From Gammaproteobacteria bacterium (GTDB taxonomy: Bacteria > Pseudomonadota > Gammaproteobacteria > SZUA-229): a stretch of DNA of 64,000 nt. Under the pieces are notes generated by a model, which was given only the letters and a program-made list of their open reading frames with translations, did not search any database and was not told the origin of the DNA. The position numbers and the translations under genes were made by a program. Positions 1 to 8,443 of this stretch are shown here, one piece after another; the stretch's first letter is position 1, and each line of letters opens with the position of its first letter. The DNA is taken from positions 1-64,000 of the forward strand of contig JAOULC010000010.1 of NCBI GenBank assembly GCA_029882215.1, in the 5' to 3' direction.

Positions 1-258
<258 letters not shown>

Positions 259-414
259 ATAACCCCAAGTGATTTGGTGGTTATGGGTAAGCTAGACAAC
301 ATGTGAGTAACACGAGAAAGAAGTGGATAATATCCGTCTTTGATACAAAACATAACACTTGAATGACACAGCATGCGGCCCGGTTGTTAGGTATAACAGC
401 TAGGCACAAAGAAT
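259..414 (+). other. 23S-5S internal transcribed spacer
   Basis: Spacer of about 155 nt between 23S and 5S rRNA. I see no tRNA gene in it. It is presumably cut out during rRNA maturation. Confidence 0.8.
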
Positions 415-534
415 TGCTTGGCGGCAATAGCGAGTTGGACCCACCTGATCCCATCCCGAACTCAGAAGTGAAACGATTTAGCGCCGATGGTAGTGTGGGG
501 TTTCCCCATGTGAGAGTAGGACACCGCCAGGCTT
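415..534 (+). rRNA. rrf: 5S ribosomal RNA
   Basis: The sequence from TTGCTTGGCGGC to CACCGCCAGGC aligns by eye with gammaproteobacterial 5S rRNA. It contains the conserved CCCATCCCGAACTCAGAAGTGAAAC block and complementary ends (GCTTGGCGG with CCGCCAGGC). Length is about 118-120 nt. It is the last gene of the rRNA operon. The ends are accurate to one or two bases. Confidence 0.95.
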
Positions 535-543
535 ATACACCTA

Positions 544-582
544 AAATCCCCCGTTCATTAACTTGGACGGGGGATTTTTTTT
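544..582 (+). terminator. Rho-independent terminator of the rRNA operon
   Basis: Stem AATCCCCCGT / ACGGGGGATT with a short A/T-rich loop, followed by a run of eight T. It lies directly downstream of 5S. The next 120 nt, up to the pilZ stop codon, contain no gene that I can see. Confidence 0.9.
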
Positions 583-704
583 GAATGTGATTTTATTTTT
601 AAAGCTCGATTTTAGATGTTTTATATTTGTGAAGTAAGCTGTTAATAATATTGCTGTTGATGTGTTGTACTGATAATTAGAGTGCTATTTGAAATGTTTA
701 AGAT

Positions 705-1271
705 TTACTCATTTAGCTGGTGTTTAAAACGAGCTTCTTCTAGCTGTTTGCTTATTGTATGCTTAATAATGATTTCTCTGTCAGCTTCCGATATTTCTAC
801 AAAATCTATACACAGTGTTTTCGTTGAATCTTCTTGTTTAATGCGTATGACGCGTCCGGTACAGATAATACCTTTCATTTCAGGTAACAAAAGGAGCTTG
901 ATCATGACTAAATCCTGCTCAGAAAAACTGTTATTTGTTTTTATGGCTATTCCTGATGCACTTAAGTCTATTTCAGTGACAAGTTGATTGGAGCTTTGCG
1001 GAGATGTTTCTATAATATGTGTACTTATTAAGTCGATTTTTTTATTTATTATCTCGAAATAGCTTGCGATATCGGCTGTATTTCTTTTAATTCTATTTAA
1101 TAGCATCTGAGCCTCAAGGTCCAGAGCACTGATTGCCGAGCCTAATAAAAATGATGTTTGATCCGCCTTCAAGTCAGATAGTTTCTTACCATATGCTAGT
1201 GTTTCTATGCTGATCTGGACATTGTCTTTTATTCTGAAAAACTTTCTCTGGTCTGTTTCGCTGCTACTCAT
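705..1271 (-). CDS. PilZ-domain protein encoded with the flagellar stator
   Basis: 188 aa. A PilZ RxxxR motif (RKFFR) is at residues 9-13 and the partner D/NxSxxG motif (DLSASG) at 102-107. The rest of a small beta-barrel follows (VMIKLLLLPEMKGIICTGRVIRI). In canonical PilZ domains these motifs lie much closer together. Here residues 30-95 form a predominantly helical-looking insert (SALDLEAQMLLNRIKRN...YFEIINKKIDLI), reminiscent of tetramer-forming PilZ variants. No signal peptide or membrane segment is seen, so it is probably cytoplasmic. It starts 1 nt after the pomB stop and is the last gene of the pomAB operon. I infer that it senses c-di-GMP and affects the motor, as YcgR-type proteins do, but this is not shown by the sequence. 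Confidence 0.8.
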   Translation of the reverse strand: MSSSETDQRKFFRIKDNVQISIETLAYGKKLSDLKADQTSFLLGSAISALDLEAQMLLNRIKRNTADIASYFEIINKKIDLISTHIIETSPQSSNQLVTEIDLSASGIAIKTNNSFSEQDLVMIKLLLLPEMKGIICTGRVIRIKQEDSTKTLCIDFVEISEADREIIIKHTISKQLEEARFKHQLNE

Positions 1272-1272
1272 A

Positions 1273-2169
1273 TTACTTTTCTTCCTCGTTGTAGTTCTTT
1301 ATATCGAGAATTTTATCTTCCACAGGTGTTGCTGACTGACGTATTTTTATTTCGACCCTACGGTTTTTTGCTCTACCAGCAGCGGTATTGTTGCTCTCCA
1401 GGGGTTTGGTATCTGCATGGCCTTGCACTGACAATCGACTGGCTTGAATATTTTGAGCATTTATTATCGACTTGAGCACAGAAACGGCTCTCGATGATGA
1501 AAGTTCCCAGTTGGATCTGAACAAGTAAGTATAAATCGGAATATTATCAGTATGTCCGGATACGATAATATCGCCAGGGGTAGACTTAACTAAAAAGCTG
1601 ATTTTCTTCATGATTTTTTCAAAGCTCTTATTTAAAGTCGCGCTACCGGAGGGGAAAGAGCCTTTTTCACTAATTCGTATAATGATTTCCTGGTTTTTAC
1701 CAACCACCTCAATAGTTCCTTTGCTAATCTCTTGTTTTAAAGCCGCTTTTATGCGTTTGGTAGACTCATTGATTTTTTTCTGTGTCTCTTTTTCAAGTTC
1801 CTTTTTTATTTCTTCGCGAGCCTTGTTGTTTATACTGTTTGAATCAGTAAATTTTATATTACGTTTGGGGCGATCAGTTGTATTTTGTTTGAGTATGCGG
1901 ATCTTTGTAGGAACCGGCTTACCAGGGCTAAATTCCTTCGAGATAATGCTCGTTCCTTTGGGTATTTCCTTAGTTTTAATATCTCTTTGAACACCAAAAG
2001 CCTCTTTCATTGAGCCAGCTAGTTGCTTGAATTTAAGAACATCCATTTCGGAAAACGAGAGCAATAGTACAAAAAAACACATTAGAAGTGACATCAAGTC
2101 AGCAAAGGTTGCCATCCATGCAGGGGCACCAGCAGGAGGGCATTTTTTCTGTGCGGTTTGTTCTGACAT
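1273..2169 (-). CDS. pomB: Flagellar motor stator protein PomB (MotB family)
   Basis: 298 aa. The N-terminus has the plug/TM segment TFADLMSLLMCFFVLLLSFSEMDVLKFKQLAGSMKEAFG, nearly the textbook Vibrio PomB sequence; the Asp in FADLM is the ion-binding residue. A charged linker (about 70-165) leads to a C-terminal OmpA-like peptidoglycan-binding domain (GHTDNIPI, RAVSVLKS, GHADTKPLESNNTAAGRAKNRRVEI). Family knowledge: PomA4B2 conducts Na+ and anchors to peptidoglycan to drive flagellar rotation. It starts 4 nt after the pomA stop. Na+ specificity is inferred from similarity to PomB rather than proton-type MotB. Confidence 0.95.
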   Translation of the reverse strand: MSEQTAQKKCPPAGAPAWMATFADLMSLLMCFFVLLLSFSEMDVLKFKQLAGSMKEAFGVQRDIKTKEIPKGTSIISKEFSPGKPVPTKIRILKQNTTDRPKRNIKFTDSNSINNKAREEIKKELEKETQKKINESTKRIKAALKQEISKGTIEVVGKNQEIIIRISEKGSFPSGSATLNKSFEKIMKKISFLVKSTPGDIIVSGHTDNIPIYTYLFRSNWELSSSRAVSVLKSIINAQNIQASRLSVQGHADTKPLESNNTAAGRAKNRRVEIKIRQSATPVEDKILDIKNYNEEEK

Positions 2170-2173
2170 AGTG

Positions 2174-2935
2174 CTATTCTTCGTCAGCTGACTTACGCTT
2201 GCCTTCTGGCAGGAATGTCTTCAGTAGTTCTTCAAGTACCCTGGGATTGATGCCTTCCTGTATAGCGCTTATTGTTTCGAGAATCAGGTCTTTATTAACG
2301 CGTTCTTCGTCACTACGTAAACTAAGTTTGTCGGCTATAGGTATGGCAAAGGCATTTGCCAGGACAGCGCCATAAAGCGTGGTCAATAATGCAACAGCCA
2401 TCGCTGGGCCAATGGTTTTAGGGTCTTCCATATTTGCCAGCATTTGCACCAGACCAACCAGTGTTCCGATCATTCCCATCGCTGGCGCAATATTGCCAAG
2501 TGTTGAAAAGAAACTTTGTCCGATTTCATGCCTTTCGATGGTTTGATTTATATCTTTATTTAACATTTTGCGTACTAGCTCAGGCGGGTGACCATCAACG
2601 CACAGCATAATGCCTTTTTTGAGGAAAGGGTTTTCTACTTCGTGTTGCTCGAGTGCTACCATGCCTTCTTTTCTGGCTATCTGAGCAAGCTGAACTGCCT
2701 GATCGATCAACTCCTGTGAGTTTATTGATTTGTGCAAAAATGCTTTAAGGCCTACTTTAAATGAGCCAAGAAACTGAGACATTGTAAAGCTCATTAATAC
2801 AACGGCGAAGCTGCCTAAGAGAACGATTAATATGGACGGTATATTGATAAAAAGAAGTACTGATCCGCCGGTTGCAATTGCCGCTATGATAATACCAAAT
2901 GCGCCTATTAAGCCTAATAATGTTGCAATATCCAC
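2174..2935 (-). CDS. pomA: Flagellar motor stator protein PomA (MotA family)
   Basis: 253 aa, the same length as Vibrio PomA. The N-terminus MDIATLLGLIGAFGIIIAAIATGG is PomA-like. Four membrane segments are visible: about 3-25, 30-50, and the TM3/TM4 pair around AMGMIGTLVGLVQML and AVALLTTLYGAVLANAFAIPIADKL. The cytoplasmic loop between TM2 and TM3 carries the charged residues that contact FliG in this family. First gene of the pomA-pomB-pilZ operon, divergent from birA. No sigma-28 promoter was recognised upstream. Confidence 0.95.
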   Translation of the reverse strand: MDIATLLGLIGAFGIIIAAIATGGSVLLFINIPSILIVLLGSFAVVLMSFTMSQFLGSFKVGLKAFLHKSINSQELIDQAVQLAQIARKEGMVALEQHEVENPFLKKGIMLCVDGHPPELVRKMLNKDINQTIERHEIGQSFFSTLGNIAPAMGMIGTLVGLVQMLANMEDPKTIGPAMAVALLTTLYGAVLANAFAIPIADKLSLRSDEERVNKDLILETISAIQEGINPRVLEELLKTFLPEGKRKSADEE

Positions 2936-3103
2936 TCTTTGTGCTCTCTACATGTCTAATTGTTAAAAGTATGCGAGATATATCTCTCGCTAAAGGACTA
3001 TTTTCAGTTTCTTTATTCAGTTATTGTAGTCAACAATAGTGAAAAATGACCTTTTTTCGTAAATGTTTATACATATAGAATAAAACTTATAAAGAAGTAG
3101 ATT
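2936..3103. other. Divergent intergenic region pomA / birA
   Basis: 168 nt between two divergent operons, so it should contain both promoters. I see a small inverted repeat (GCGAGA...TCTCGC, 2973-2990), a dyad ATTGTAGTCAACAAT near 3023-3037, and an A/T-rich stretch with TAGAAT at 3076-3081 upstream of birA. No -35/-10 pair is convincing enough to call. Confidence 0.4.
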
Positions 3104-3922
3104 TTGAATTCAGAACAGAGCCATAAACTGTCAAAAGAACGAATTGAAAGCCAGATAGCAAGTTGTAGTGCTGATATGGTGCCGCTTATTCATGTGTTTG
3201 AGGAACTGGATTCAACTAACCAATGGGTGTTAGATCACCTGTCTGCCGGTTTTGAGCAGTCCATGCTATGTGTAGCAGAGTCGCAAATAGCAGGGCGTGG
3301 ACGAGCAGGTCGAAGTTGGTGTTCCCCTTCGGGCGGAAATGTATACATGAGTTTTAGTCATGTAGCGATGATGACTCGCGGAAATGTCTCTGCAATTTCT
3401 CTGGTAGTTGGTCTGGCTGTTGTGCGAGTTCTGAGCAAAAAAGGTGTTGGCGGTGTTTCCTTAAAGTGGCCTAATGATATCCTGATTGATGGTCGAAAAC
3501 TTGCAGGTATACTCATCGAGTCAAAAGCACGAAACAGCGAACTTGTATTGGTCATCGGTGTCGGTATTAATGTGAAAGTGCCTTTGGATTTTAATATCAG
3601 TTCTGAAACTGGCTGGATAGATTTATCGACCAAAGGTGTGCTGCTGTCTGATCGAAATGAATTAATAAGCCTACTTTATATAGAATGTCAGAAAATGATT
3701 GATGAATTTAGTCATAGTGGTTTTTTAGTCTTTCGAAGCGAGTGGATGAGCCATGACTACTTTGCAGGAAAAGAAGTAAAAATAGTTGATCGCGAAAAGA
3801 TTATTCATCGTGGTACTGAAATGGGTGTGGATGAAGAAGGTTGCTTGCTTGTTAGATCGGGTGAAGAAATAAAGCGGGTTTTCTCTGGTGATGTATCTTT
3901 ACGAGTCAATAATGAAAGTTGA
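3104..3922 (+). CDS. birA: Biotin--[acetyl-CoA-carboxylase] ligase without DNA-binding domain
   Basis: 272 aa, TTG start. It attaches biotin to the BCCP subunit of acetyl-CoA carboxylase via biotinyl-AMP. Catalytic motifs: FEELDSTNQWV, the biotinyl-AMP loop GRGRAGRSWCSPSGGNVYMS, LKWPNDILIDGRKLAGILIE, GVGINV, and a C-terminal SH3-like part (GTEMGVDEEGCLLVRSGEEIKRVFSGDVSL). E. coli BirA is about 321 aa with an N-terminal helix-turn-helix. Here the catalytic domain begins almost at once, so this looks like a monofunctional ligase that cannot repress bio genes. The exact start is uncertain: the RBS before TTG is weak and in-frame ATGs follow. It overlaps coaX by 11 nt. Confidence 0.93.
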   Translation: MNSEQSHKLSKERIESQIASCSADMVPLIHVFEELDSTNQWVLDHLSAGFEQSMLCVAESQIAGRGRAGRSWCSPSGGNVYMSFSHVAMMTRGNVSAISLVVGLAVVRVLSKKGVGGVSLKWPNDILIDGRKLAGILIESKARNSELVLVIGVGINVKVPLDFNISSETGWIDLSTKGVLLSDRNELISLLYIECQKMIDEFSHSGFLVFRSEWMSHDYFAGKEVKIVDREKIIHRGTEMGVDEEGCLLVRSGEEIKRVFSGDVSLRVNNES

Positions 3923-4670
3923 TACAATTCTTTGTATAGATATTGGAAATAGCCGAATAAAGTGGGCTGTTTGTAAATTATCCGATATGAGTTTTTTAGA
4001 GGCTGGGGTTATGGCCAATAATGACCTGATGCTACCTGCTCTCGATAAGGTCTTTGGTGTAATGAAATCACAACCGGTTTGGATTGGCGCGGTAGCTTCA
4101 GACGAGCAAAAACGAAATATCACTTGCTGGTTTGAAAAAAACTGGAAGCAATCCGTGGTATTTATAGAGCCTGATATTGAAAGGTTCCACCACTTGAATG
4201 GTTATAATAGCAAATCGTCCCTTGGTGTTGATCGCTGGTTGGCCATGGTGGCAGCGCATTTCTATTATAAAAGCAAACTCTGTGTTATCGATGCAGGAAC
4301 GGCTATTACGATGGATGTCATAGATGCTGCAGGTGAGCATGCTGGTGGAGTAATTATGCCCGGCAGACGGCTAATGACGCAGTCTCTTGTGCGAGGGACT
4401 GCAAGGATTGAAGTGAATCTCGCTGTTGATGATTCGGTGGTGCTGGCAGACAACACAACTAAAGGTGTACATAGTGGCGTTATGGCATGTCTGGTTGGTG
4501 GTGTTGAAAGGGTCTTGTCAGAAGTTAAAAAGCAACATGGCGATCTTACTATTTTAGTGACGGGAGGGGATGCGGAATTAATAAAGTCGTCACTGAATAT
4601 TAAGGTAGCTTTAGAAAAACACCTGGTATTGCAAGGGGTGGGGATAATAGCTCGGGATGCGTATGCGTAA
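3912..4670 (+). CDS. coaX: Type III pantothenate kinase
   Basis: 252 aa. It catalyses the first step of coenzyme A synthesis (pantothenate to 4'-phosphopantothenate). ASKHA-fold motifs are visible: DIGNSRIKWAV near the N-terminus, GVDRWLAMVAA, the second phosphate-binding loop DAGTAITMDVID, and GGVIMPG followed by TGGDAELI. I start at the ATG giving MKVDTILCIDIGNS, because the track start only adds eight residues lying within birA. The birA-coaX pairing is common in gammaproteobacteria. The 3' end overlaps the next gene by 14 nt, so translation is probably coupled. Confidence 0.95.
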   Translation: MKVDTILCIDIGNSRIKWAVCKLSDMSFLEAGVMANNDLMLPALDKVFGVMKSQPVWIGAVASDEQKRNITCWFEKNWKQSVVFIEPDIERFHHLNGYNSKSSLGVDRWLAMVAAHFYYKSKLCVIDAGTAITMDVIDAAGEHAGGVIMPGRRLMTQSLVRGTARIEVNLAVDDSVVLADNTTKGVHSGVMACLVGGVERVLSEVKKQHGDLTILVTGGDAELIKSSLNIKVALEKHLVLQGVGIIARDAYA

Positions 4671-5349
4671 TATATTTTTAGTTTTACTGGCAGCAAATGT
4701 AACTGTGTATCTGTTGTATTTTTATGGCCCGGAGAATGGAGAGAAGCCTAAGGCGGCTCTTCCAGAAAATGTAACAAAGTTAGTGTTGCTAAGCGAGGTG
4801 GATAAGGCCTCTTTAACACCTGAAAAAAATGCAGAGGAGTCAGACGTTGTTGAGGAAGTAAAGGTTGCCGATGTAGTAGTCGATAAAAAATGTTATACGA
4901 TCGGCCCTTTTAGAGAGGAATCCGAGATTGAGGGCTTTAAAACTAAAATAAAAAGTAAAGTAAAAGAAATAGGAATAAGAGAGCGAATAGAAAAAGAGCA
5001 CTGGCGCTATCTTGTTTACTTGCCAAATAAAGGGACTAAAGAAAAAGCTGTAAAAATGGCGGCCGATCTTGCGCGCAAGGGCATGAAGGATTATTACGTA
5101 ATCGCCAGAGGAGAATATAAAAACAGTATTTCACTGGGTCATTTTAAAGATAAACTTCTTGCAGAAAAGCGATTGAATGCGATAACTCAAATGTCATATA
5201 AGCCGAAAATTCAGGCAATAGAGAAAGAATATACACTGTTTTGGCTTGATTATGTGGCAAACGATCAGAATGGCTTGAGTAGTAAAACACTGGAAGGATT
5301 TGAGTTGGAAGATTCAATTCATCAATTTAAACGAGAATGTGCAAAATAA
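4657..5349 (+). CDS. Membrane-anchored SPOR-like domain protein
   Basis: 230 aa. One N-terminal membrane anchor (NIFLVLLAANVTVYLLYFYG, about 4-23) is followed by an acidic linker and a region with SPOR character (CYTIGPFREESEIEGFKTKI... YYVIARGEYKNSISLGHFKDKLLAEKRLNAI). SPOR domains bind denuded peptidoglycan glycans at division sites; that role is inferred here, and the match is less clear than for canonical SPOR domains. Third gene of the birA-coaX operon, overlapping coaX. An alternative ATG lies two codons downstream (4663). The C-terminal tail after about 190 has no recognised domain. Confidence 0.7.
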   Translation: MRMRNIFLVLLAANVTVYLLYFYGPENGEKPKAALPENVTKLVLLSEVDKASLTPEKNAEESDVVEEVKVADVVVDKKCYTIGPFREESEIEGFKTKIKSKVKEIGIRERIEKEHWRYLVYLPNKGTKEKAVKMAADLARKGMKDYYVIARGEYKNSISLGHFKDKLLAEKRLNAITQMSYKPKIQAIEKEYTLFWLDYVANDQNGLSSKTLEGFELEDSIHQFKRECAK

Positions 5350-5352
5350 TAG

Positions 5353-5381
5353 TTGCGTTATGGGGACTCTTTCTTTATTAT
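5353..5381 (+). promoter_or_regulatory. Candidate promoter of the first tRNA-Thr
   Basis: TTGCGT, 17-bp spacer, TATTAT. The stretch after the -10 is TGCGCGC, a GC-rich discriminator typical of stringently controlled stable-RNA promoters. The predicted start is about 8-10 nt before the tRNA. The -35 is weak (3 of 6). Confidence 0.5.
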
Positions 5382-5396
5382 TGCGCGCTTGATTTA

Positions 5397-5472
<76 letters not shown>

Positions 5473-5603
5473 TATTTCATCAATCCTTGTTCAGAGGAGT
5501 GGTAAAAAGAAAGCGTTGTATGTTCGCGCTTCTGAAAGCAAGATAAAAGTGACAGAAATCACTGTAAAAAGTCATTTTATGTTGCTGTTTATTCTAAAAA
5601 TTA

Positions 5604-5632
5604 TTGACAGCCGGTGCATGATAAAGCAAAAT
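5604..5632 (+). promoter_or_regulatory. Candidate promoter of tRNA-Tyr-Gly-Thr-tuf, with overlapping dyad
   Basis: Perfect -35 TTGACA (5604-5609), 17-bp spacer, -10 CAAAAT (5627-5632), then a GC-rich discriminator GCACGGC. The arms AGCCGGTGCAT (5609-5619) and ATGCACGGCT (5631-5640) form an imperfect inverted repeat spanning the spacer and -10. The predicted start is about 12 nt upstream of tRNA-Tyr. Confidence 0.6.
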
Positions 5633-5651
5633 GCACGGCTTCCAGTGATCT

Positions 5652-5736
5652 GGAGGGGTTCCCGAGCGGCCAAAGGGGGCAGACTGTAAATCTGCTGGTT
5701 CATCCTTCGGAGGTTCGAATCCTCCCCCCTCCACCA
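5652..5736 (+). tRNA. tyrU: tRNA-Tyr (anticodon GTA)
   Basis: 85 nt with encoded CCA and the long variable arm of type II tRNAs (CTGGTTCATCCTTCGG region). Acceptor GGAGGGG pairs with CCCCTCC. Anticodon stem-loop CAGACTGTAAATCTG reads GTA. Confidence 0.97.
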
Positions 5737-5776
5737 TATTTAATATGACTGGTAGTAGATGGAAGTAGATTGTTCA

Positions 5777-5850
5777 GCGGGTGTAGTTTAATGGTAGAAC
5801 TTCAGCCTTCCAAGCTGATCGCGTGGGTTCGATTCCCACCATCCGCTCCA
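5777..5850 (+). tRNA. glyT: tRNA-Gly (anticodon TCC)
   Basis: 74 nt with encoded CCA. Acceptor GCGGGTG pairs with CATCCGC. Anticodon loop CTTCCAA reads TCC. T arm GGGTTCGATTCCC. Second tRNA of the tuf transcript, as in E. coli. Confidence 0.97.
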
Positions 5851-5968
5851 CTGGATTACTAGTGGTTGGCTACTAAAAACTGAAGTTGAGGTGTGTGGTT
5901 TGGTTGTGGGTTACTGAAAGGTACGGGCAGCTGGTTGGCAGCTCGAAGTCAGTTTTTAGTGTCTAACT

Positions 5969-6044
<76 letters not shown>

Positions 6045-6107
6045 CTAATTAACAGTAACTTATAGCAGTAATTTTTTAATAATAATTTACCCTGGAGAGA
6101 CGTTTCC

Positions 6108-7298
6108 ATGTCTAAGGAAAAGTTCGAACGTAATAAACTACATGTAAACGTGGGCACAATTGGTCACGTTGACCATGGTAAAACCACTCTGACAGCTGCA
6201 CTGACTAAGTGTATGGCAGAAAAATTTGGTGGTGCTGTTAAAGCATTTGATCAGATTGATAACGCACCTGAAGAAAGAGCGCGTGGTATCACGATCGCCA
6301 CTTCACACGTTGAATATGAGTCAGATACACGTCACTACGCGCACGTTGACTGCCCGGGACACGCTGACTATGTAAAGAACATGATCACTGGTGCTGCTCA
6401 AATGGACGGCGCGATTTTAGTATGTTCAGCGGCTGATGGCCCGATGCCACAAACTCGTGAGCACATTTTGTTGTCGCGTCAGGTTGGTGTGCCGTACATC
6501 CTGGTATTCATGAATAAAGCCGATATGGTTGATGATGCTGAGCTGATCGAGCTGGTTGAAATGGAAATCCGTGAGTTATTAGATCTTTATGATTTCCCAG
6601 GTGATGACACGCCTATCGTTGTTGGTTCTGCATTAAAAGCACTGGAAGGTGATACGTCAGAAATTGGTGTTGAAGCGATCTACAAGCTGGTAGATGCAAT
6701 GGATTCTTACATTCCTGATCCAGTGCGTGATACAGACAAAGACTTCCTGATGCCGGTAGAAGATGTGTTCTCTATTTCAGGTCGTGGAACAGTAGTCACG
6801 GGTCGTATCGAGCGCGGTATTATCAATACTGGTAACGAAATCGAAATCGTTGGTATTCGCGAAACTCAAACCACGACATGTACGGGTGTTGAGATGTTCC
6901 GCAAGCTGCTTGACGAAGGTCGTGCGGGTGATAACGTCGGTCTGTTATTACGTGGTACTAAGCGTGAAGATGTTGAGCGTGGTCAGGTATGTTGCAAGCC
7001 TGGTTCGGTTAAGCCGCACACAACATTTGAAACAGAAGTTTATATTCTGAGCAAAGATGAAGGTGGCCGTCATACGCCATTCTTTAACAACTACCGTCCA
7101 CAGTTCTACTTCCGTACAACTGATGTGACCGGTGCTTGTGATCTGCCAGAAGGTGTAGAAATGGTAATGCCAGGTGATAACGTCAAAATGACAGTTACCC
7201 TGATTGCTCCAATCGCGATGGAAGAAGGTTTACGCTTCGCAATTCGTGAAGGCGGCCGTACTGTAGGTGCGGGCGTTGTAAGTAAAATTATCGAGTAA
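6108..7298 (+). CDS. tuf: Elongation factor Tu, copy 1
   Basis: 396 aa. GTPase that delivers aminoacyl-tRNA to the ribosome. G1 [14 protein letters not shown], switch [15 protein letters not shown]4 NKADM and G5 SALKAL are all present, followed by beta-barrel domains 2 and 3 to the C-terminus VVSKIIE. ATG start with a TGGAGAG ribosome-binding site. The protein is identical to copy 2 (22520-23710). The DNA is also identical from codon 2 to about codon 381; only the start codon and six synonymous third positions in the last 46 nt differ. Cotranscribed with the upstream tRNAs. The sequence does not decide between tufA and tufB naming. Confidence 0.98.
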   Translation: MSKEKFERNKLHVNVGTIGHVDHGKTTLTAALTKCMAEKFGGAVKAFDQIDNAPEERARGITIATSHVEYESDTRHYAHVDCPGHADYVKNMITGAAQMDGAILVCSAADGPMPQTREHILLSRQVGVPYILVFMNKADMVDDAELIELVEMEIRELLDLYDFPGDDTPIVVGSALKALEGDTSEIGVEAIYKLVDAMDSYIPDPVRDTDKDFLMPVEDVFSISGRGTVVTGRIERGIINTGNEIEIVGIRETQTTTCTGVEMFRKLLDEGRAGDNVGLLLRGTKREDVERGQVCCKPGSVKPHTTFETEVYILSKDEGGRHTPFFNNYRPQFYFRTTDVTGACDLPEGVEMVMPGDNVKMTVTLIAPIAMEEGLRFAIREGGRTVGAGVVSKIIE

Positions 7299-7313
7299 TC
7301 GGTCGTTTTACGT

Positions 7314-7348
7314 AACAGCTGGCAATGCTTTGAGTGTTGCCAGCTGTT
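7314..7348 (+). other. 12-bp hairpin between tuf and tRNA-Trp
   Basis: Perfect stem AACAGCTGGCAA / TTGCCAGCTGTT with an 11-nt loop. There is no T tract after it (CTAGTTTAGG, then the tRNA). It is more likely an RNA-processing or mRNA-stabilising structure than a full terminator. Confidence 0.6.
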
Positions 7349-7355
7349 CTAGTTT

Positions 7356-7431
7356 AGGCCAGTGGCTCAATTGGTAGAGCAGCGGTCTCCAAAACCGCAG
7401 GTTGGGGGTTCGAGTCCCTCCTGGCCTGCCA
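7356..7431 (+). tRNA. trpT: tRNA-Trp (anticodon CCA)
   Basis: 76 nt with encoded CCA. Acceptor AGGCCAG pairs with CTGGCCT. Anticodon loop TCTCCAAAA region reads CCA. It lies between tuf and secE, an arrangement familiar from Pseudomonas-type gammaproteobacteria. Confidence 0.97.
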
Positions 7432-7457
7432 CTTTTAATAAAGTAGCTGGTGTAATA

Positions 7458-7835
7458 ATGGTCGCAGTAAGCGAATCTGGAAAGTCTAAATTAGATACAA
7501 TTAAGCTGTTGTTGGCTTTGGTGTTGCTGGGGTTAGGAGTTGCTGGATTTTATTATCTAGAGAACGAGTCTCAGTTATATCGTGTGCTCGCTTTGCTTGC
7601 GGTTAGTGCAGTGGCTGTTGGTGTGGTTTATACAACCGCGCTGGGGCGTCGTATCAATGGTTTCAGAAAAGACTCCTTCTTGGAGGTCCGGAAAGTCGTG
7701 TGGCCTTCTCGTCAAGAAACTATCCAAACTACTCTGATTGTAATCGTAGCTGTATTTATCATTGGAATCTTCCTGTGGTTGCTTGATATGCTTCTGTTGT
7801 GGGGTGTTCAGGTGCTCACTGGTCAGGGAGGCTAG
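7458..7835 (+). CDS. secE: Preprotein translocase subunit SecE
   Basis: 125 aa. Small membrane subunit of the SecYEG channel. Three membrane segments are visible (about 12-32, 40-60, 92-118), the three-TM form seen in E. coli, plus the conserved amphipathic region FRKDSFLEVRKVVWPSRQETIQTT before TM3. I start at the ATG giving MVAVSESGKSKLD. The ORF-track start lies inside tRNA-Trp and its first 32 residues are a translated tRNA. nusG follows after 3 nt. Confidence 0.95.
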   Translation: MVAVSESGKSKLDTIKLLLALVLLGLGVAGFYYLENESQLYRVLALLAVSAVAVGVVYTTALGRRINGFRKDSFLEVRKVVWPSRQETIQTTLIVIVAVFIIGIFLWLLDMLLLWGVQVLTGQGG

Positions 7836-7838
7836 TAA

Positions 7839-8372
7839 ATGGCTATGCGTTGGTATGTTGTACATGCTTATTCCAACTTTGAGGCAAAGGTAAGTCGTTC
7901 GCTGCGCGAGCAGGCTGAGCTTCATGGTGTTGCAGATAAGTTTGGTGAAATTCTGGTTCCCACTGAAGAAGTGGTTGAGATCAGGGAAGGATCAAAGCAC
8001 CGAAGTGATCGAAAGTTTTTCCCCGGTTATGTCCTAGTGCATATGGAAATGAATGACGATACTTGGCATCTGGTAAAAAATACGCCAAAAGTCTTAGGCT
8101 TTATTGGTGGTACCTCTGATAAGCCTGCGCCGATTTCTGATAAAGAGGCAGCAGCTATATTGCAGCGCGTACAGGATGGTGTAGAAAAGCCAAGACCTAA
8201 GGTGTTGTATGAAACAGGTGAGGTTGTGCGGGTTACCGATGGTCCATTCAATGACTTTAATGGGGTTGTTGAAGAAATCGATTATGAGAAGAATAGACTA
8301 AAAGTTGCGGTTCTGATTTTTGGTCGCTCTACTCCTGTTGAATTAGGTTTTGGTCAGGTAGAAAAAGCCTAA
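7839..8372 (+). CDS. nusG: Transcription termination/antitermination factor NusG
   Basis: 177 aa. An N-terminal NGN domain ([23 protein letters not shown]...[19 protein letters not shown]) binds the RNA polymerase clamp. A C-terminal KOW domain ([40 protein letters not shown]) contacts Rho or ribosomal protein S10. Length and motifs are standard. Cotranscribed with secE. Confidence 0.98.
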   Translation: MAMRWYVVHAYSNFEAKVSRSLREQAELHGVADKFGEILVPTEEVVEIREGSKHRSDRKFFPGYVLVHMEMNDDTWHLVKNTPKVLGFIGGTSDKPAPISDKEAAAILQRVQDGVEKPRPKVLYETGEVVRVTDGPFNDFNGVVEEIDYEKNRLKVAVLIFGRSTPVELGFGQVEKA

Positions 8373-8379
8373 TAATCCA

Positions 8380-8440
8380 ATTTTATTTTACTTATTAACC
8401 CAATGGGGAGCCGAGAGGCGCTTGCACCCGACGGAGAGTT
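8380..8440 (+). promoter_or_regulatory. Candidate rplKA leader (L1 autoregulation region)
   Basis: The 71-nt gap before rplK contains a GC-rich block CCAATGGGGAGCCGAGAGGCG in an otherwise A/T-rich leader. In E. coli, L1 represses this operon by binding a leader element that mimics its 23S rRNA site. The location fits, but I could not confirm the fold. Confidence 0.35.
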
Positions 8441-8443
8441 ATA

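Noticed and set aside
363-584. 73-aa ORF over the 5S gene
   Set aside because: It lies on 5S rRNA and the rRNA terminator; not a protein gene.
7362-7457. N-terminal extension of the secE ORF (MAQLVEQRSPKPQ...)
   Set aside because: It is translation of tRNA-Trp. The real SecE starts at 7458.
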